Assembly: GCA_017454565.1 (NCBI GenBank)
Contig: JAFTCS010000303.1
Coordinates: 1-6,634, forward strand
Reading direction: 5' to 3'
DNA: 6,634 bases
DNA from: Clostridia bacterium
GTDB lineage: Bacteria > Bacillota > Clostridia > Oscillospirales > Acutalibacteraceae
Positions 6,189 through 6,634 of the stretch are shown one piece after another; position 1 is the first letter of the stretch; each line of letters opens with the position of its first letter. The notes below the pieces were generated by a model, which worked only from the letters and a program-made list of their open reading frames with translations, was not told the DNA's origin and made no database searches. Position numbers and translations under genes: made by a program.

Positions 6189-6216
6189 TCCATATCAGTA
6201 AAGTATATGGAGATTG
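6182..6216 (+). promoter_or_regulatory. Possible divergent promoter with internal inverted repeat
   Basis: On the + strand, TTGACA (6182-6187, consensus -35) is followed after 16 bases by TATATG (6204-6209, a poor -10). The -35 overlaps that of comM on the other strand. The spacer contains an inverted repeat: CAAT plus CCATAT (6186-6195) against ATATGG and ATTG (6205-6216), with two extra bases AG. No gene starts downstream within the window, so any transcript would be non-coding or lead beyond the right edge. The element may instead be only a second regulator site for comM. Confidence 0.3.
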
Positions 6217-6259
6217 TTTATAATATTTGTAAGTTGTGTGCAATAACCTGTAATGTATT

Positions 6260-6282
6260 TGTACATGTGTACAGTGTCACAC
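6260..6282. promoter_or_regulatory. Cluster of TGTACA/TGT-ACA palindromes
   Basis: TGTACA occurs twice (6260-6265 and 6268-6273), separated by TG, making a 14-base near-palindrome, and TGTACA is followed by GTG and TCACA, an imperfect inverted repeat. The cluster lies about 75 bases upstream of the comM -35. This density of operator-like half-sites in a non-coding stretch suggests protein binding, but no known site is matched. Confidence 0.3.
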
Positions 6283-6529
6283 GGATTATTTTAGCTGATT
6301 TATGATCGTGCGGCTTTTTTGAAAAAGGTTCACGGTTACAAACTCAATGTTTTCATCCGTATAAAAACGCAGACGAGAATTTAATTTAATATCACAGAAT
6401 TGGAATCGCGTCCGCTGGGATAAAATGGCAGAAATGATAAAATATGTTTACTTTTCCCTTAATAAAATCACAGGGCAACCGCACGAAAACAATTGTAATT
6501 TTTGTTTATTTGCTCCAAAAGTTAAATAT
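6283..6529. other. Non-coding AT-rich stretch, no gene recognised
   Basis: No reading frame with a plausible start, ribosome binding site and protein-like content was seen on either strand. GATAAAAT occurs twice within 6419-6442, and AAATGATAAA at 6432-6441 matches the arm of the left-end element (23-32), but no opposing arm was found nearby. A short T-run/A-run inverted repeat at about 6314-6327 is too weak to call a terminator. It may be the upstream region of a gene beyond the right edge. Confidence 0.5.
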
Positions 6530-6545
6530 CCCGCCTCACGGCGGG
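6530..6545. repeat. GC-rich hairpin, possibly a minus-strand terminator
   Basis: CCCGCC and GGCGGG (6530-6535, 6540-6545) pair perfectly around a TCAC loop. On the minus strand the hairpin is followed by an A/T-rich stretch with some U residues, so it could end a minus-strand gene entering from the right, although the U-tract is interrupted. It also begins the run of GC-rich palindromes at the window's right edge. Confidence 0.45.
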
Positions 6546-6571
6546 GGAGTAGCATTATCCGTGCTGTCAGT

Positions 6572-6600
6572 AGGGGGAGCCCCCTGCGAGGGCTCCCCCT
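6572..6600. repeat. Strong GC-rich hairpin of the intergenic palindrome type
   Basis: Eleven perfect base pairs join 6572-6582 and 6590-6600 around a seven-base loop containing TGCG. It is preceded by GTCAG (6566-6570) and followed by CCACCG (6615-6620). The hairpin at 62-89 is likewise preceded by GTCAG (58-62) and followed by CCACCG (96-101), and also has TGCG at its tip. The two are probably diverged members of one repeat family. No U-run follows. Confidence 0.55.
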
Positions 6601-6601
6601 C

Positions 6602-6634
6602 TTGCAAAAACCGTCCACCGGACGCTTTTTGCAA
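6602..6634. repeat. Palindrome at the right edge
   Basis: TTGCAAAAA (6602-6610) pairs perfectly with TTTTTGCAA (6626-6634). After one C-C mismatch, 6612-6616 pairs with 6620-6624 around an ACC loop. The arm runs to the last base of the window, so the palindrome may extend further. It follows the hairpin at 6572-6600 directly and probably belongs to the same composite element. Confidence 0.5.

Noticed and set aside
1..6634. CRISPR array, tRNA or rRNA genes, IS element or phage genes
   Set aside because: No regularly spaced direct repeats, no tRNA-like T-loop/acceptor pattern, and no transposase, integrase or phage protein was found in the reading frames.

Overview
The window looks like a chromosomal segment from a low-to-mid GC Clostridia member, most likely an Oscillospiraceae/Ruminococcus-like anaerobe. 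This is an inference from protein style (a clostridial polyphosphate kinase, a PfkA-family enzyme with a mixed ATP/PPi signature, a ComM/YifB protein with the firmicute-type N-terminus), from TTG start use with strong Shine-Dalgarno sites, and from intergenic spaces packed with palindromic repeats. No species can be fixed by eye.

Layout, left to right. Bases 1-141 hold a palindromic intergenic element (outer arms 23-38/103-120, two inner perfect hairpins). A near-consensus sigma-A promoter (TTGCCA, 17 bp, extended TATAAT, 175-203) then drives ppk1 (269-2665), a polyphosphate kinase with an unusual Lys-rich N-terminal tail. After a 113-base AT-rich gap comes a 6-phosphofructokinase-family gene (2779-3858) with Gly at the '104' and Lys at the '124' phosphoryl-donor positions. 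The next spacer (3859-4068) is not empty. It can fold into a 124-nt RNA closed by a 14-bp helix, followed by two mutually exclusive hairpins, one of which covers the ribosome binding site of a small PH-domain protein gene (4069-4473). I regard this as the best candidate for an undescribed element: a possible riboswitch-like leader. These three + strand genes may form one transcript, ending at a strong two-way terminator (4556-4591).

On the minus strand, convergent with them, lies comM/yifB (6123-4594), a Mg-chelatase-like AAA+ ATPase. Its promoter (TTGTCA, 17 bp, TAAAAT) contains a perfect 13-bp palindrome in the spacer, a probable repressor operator, and its -35 box overlaps a possible divergent promoter. 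The remaining 510 bases to the right contain no credible gene but several operator-like palindromes and, at 6530-6634, GC-rich hairpins resembling those at the left end.

Functionally, ppk1 and pfk suggest a link between polyphosphate/pyrophosphate and glycolysis. PPK1 makes polyphosphate from ATP reversibly, and the PFK carries part of the signature of PPi/polyphosphate-using relatives, though the donor cannot be decided from sequence. The PH-domain protein has no known role, and comM is probably an independent recombination/competence gene.
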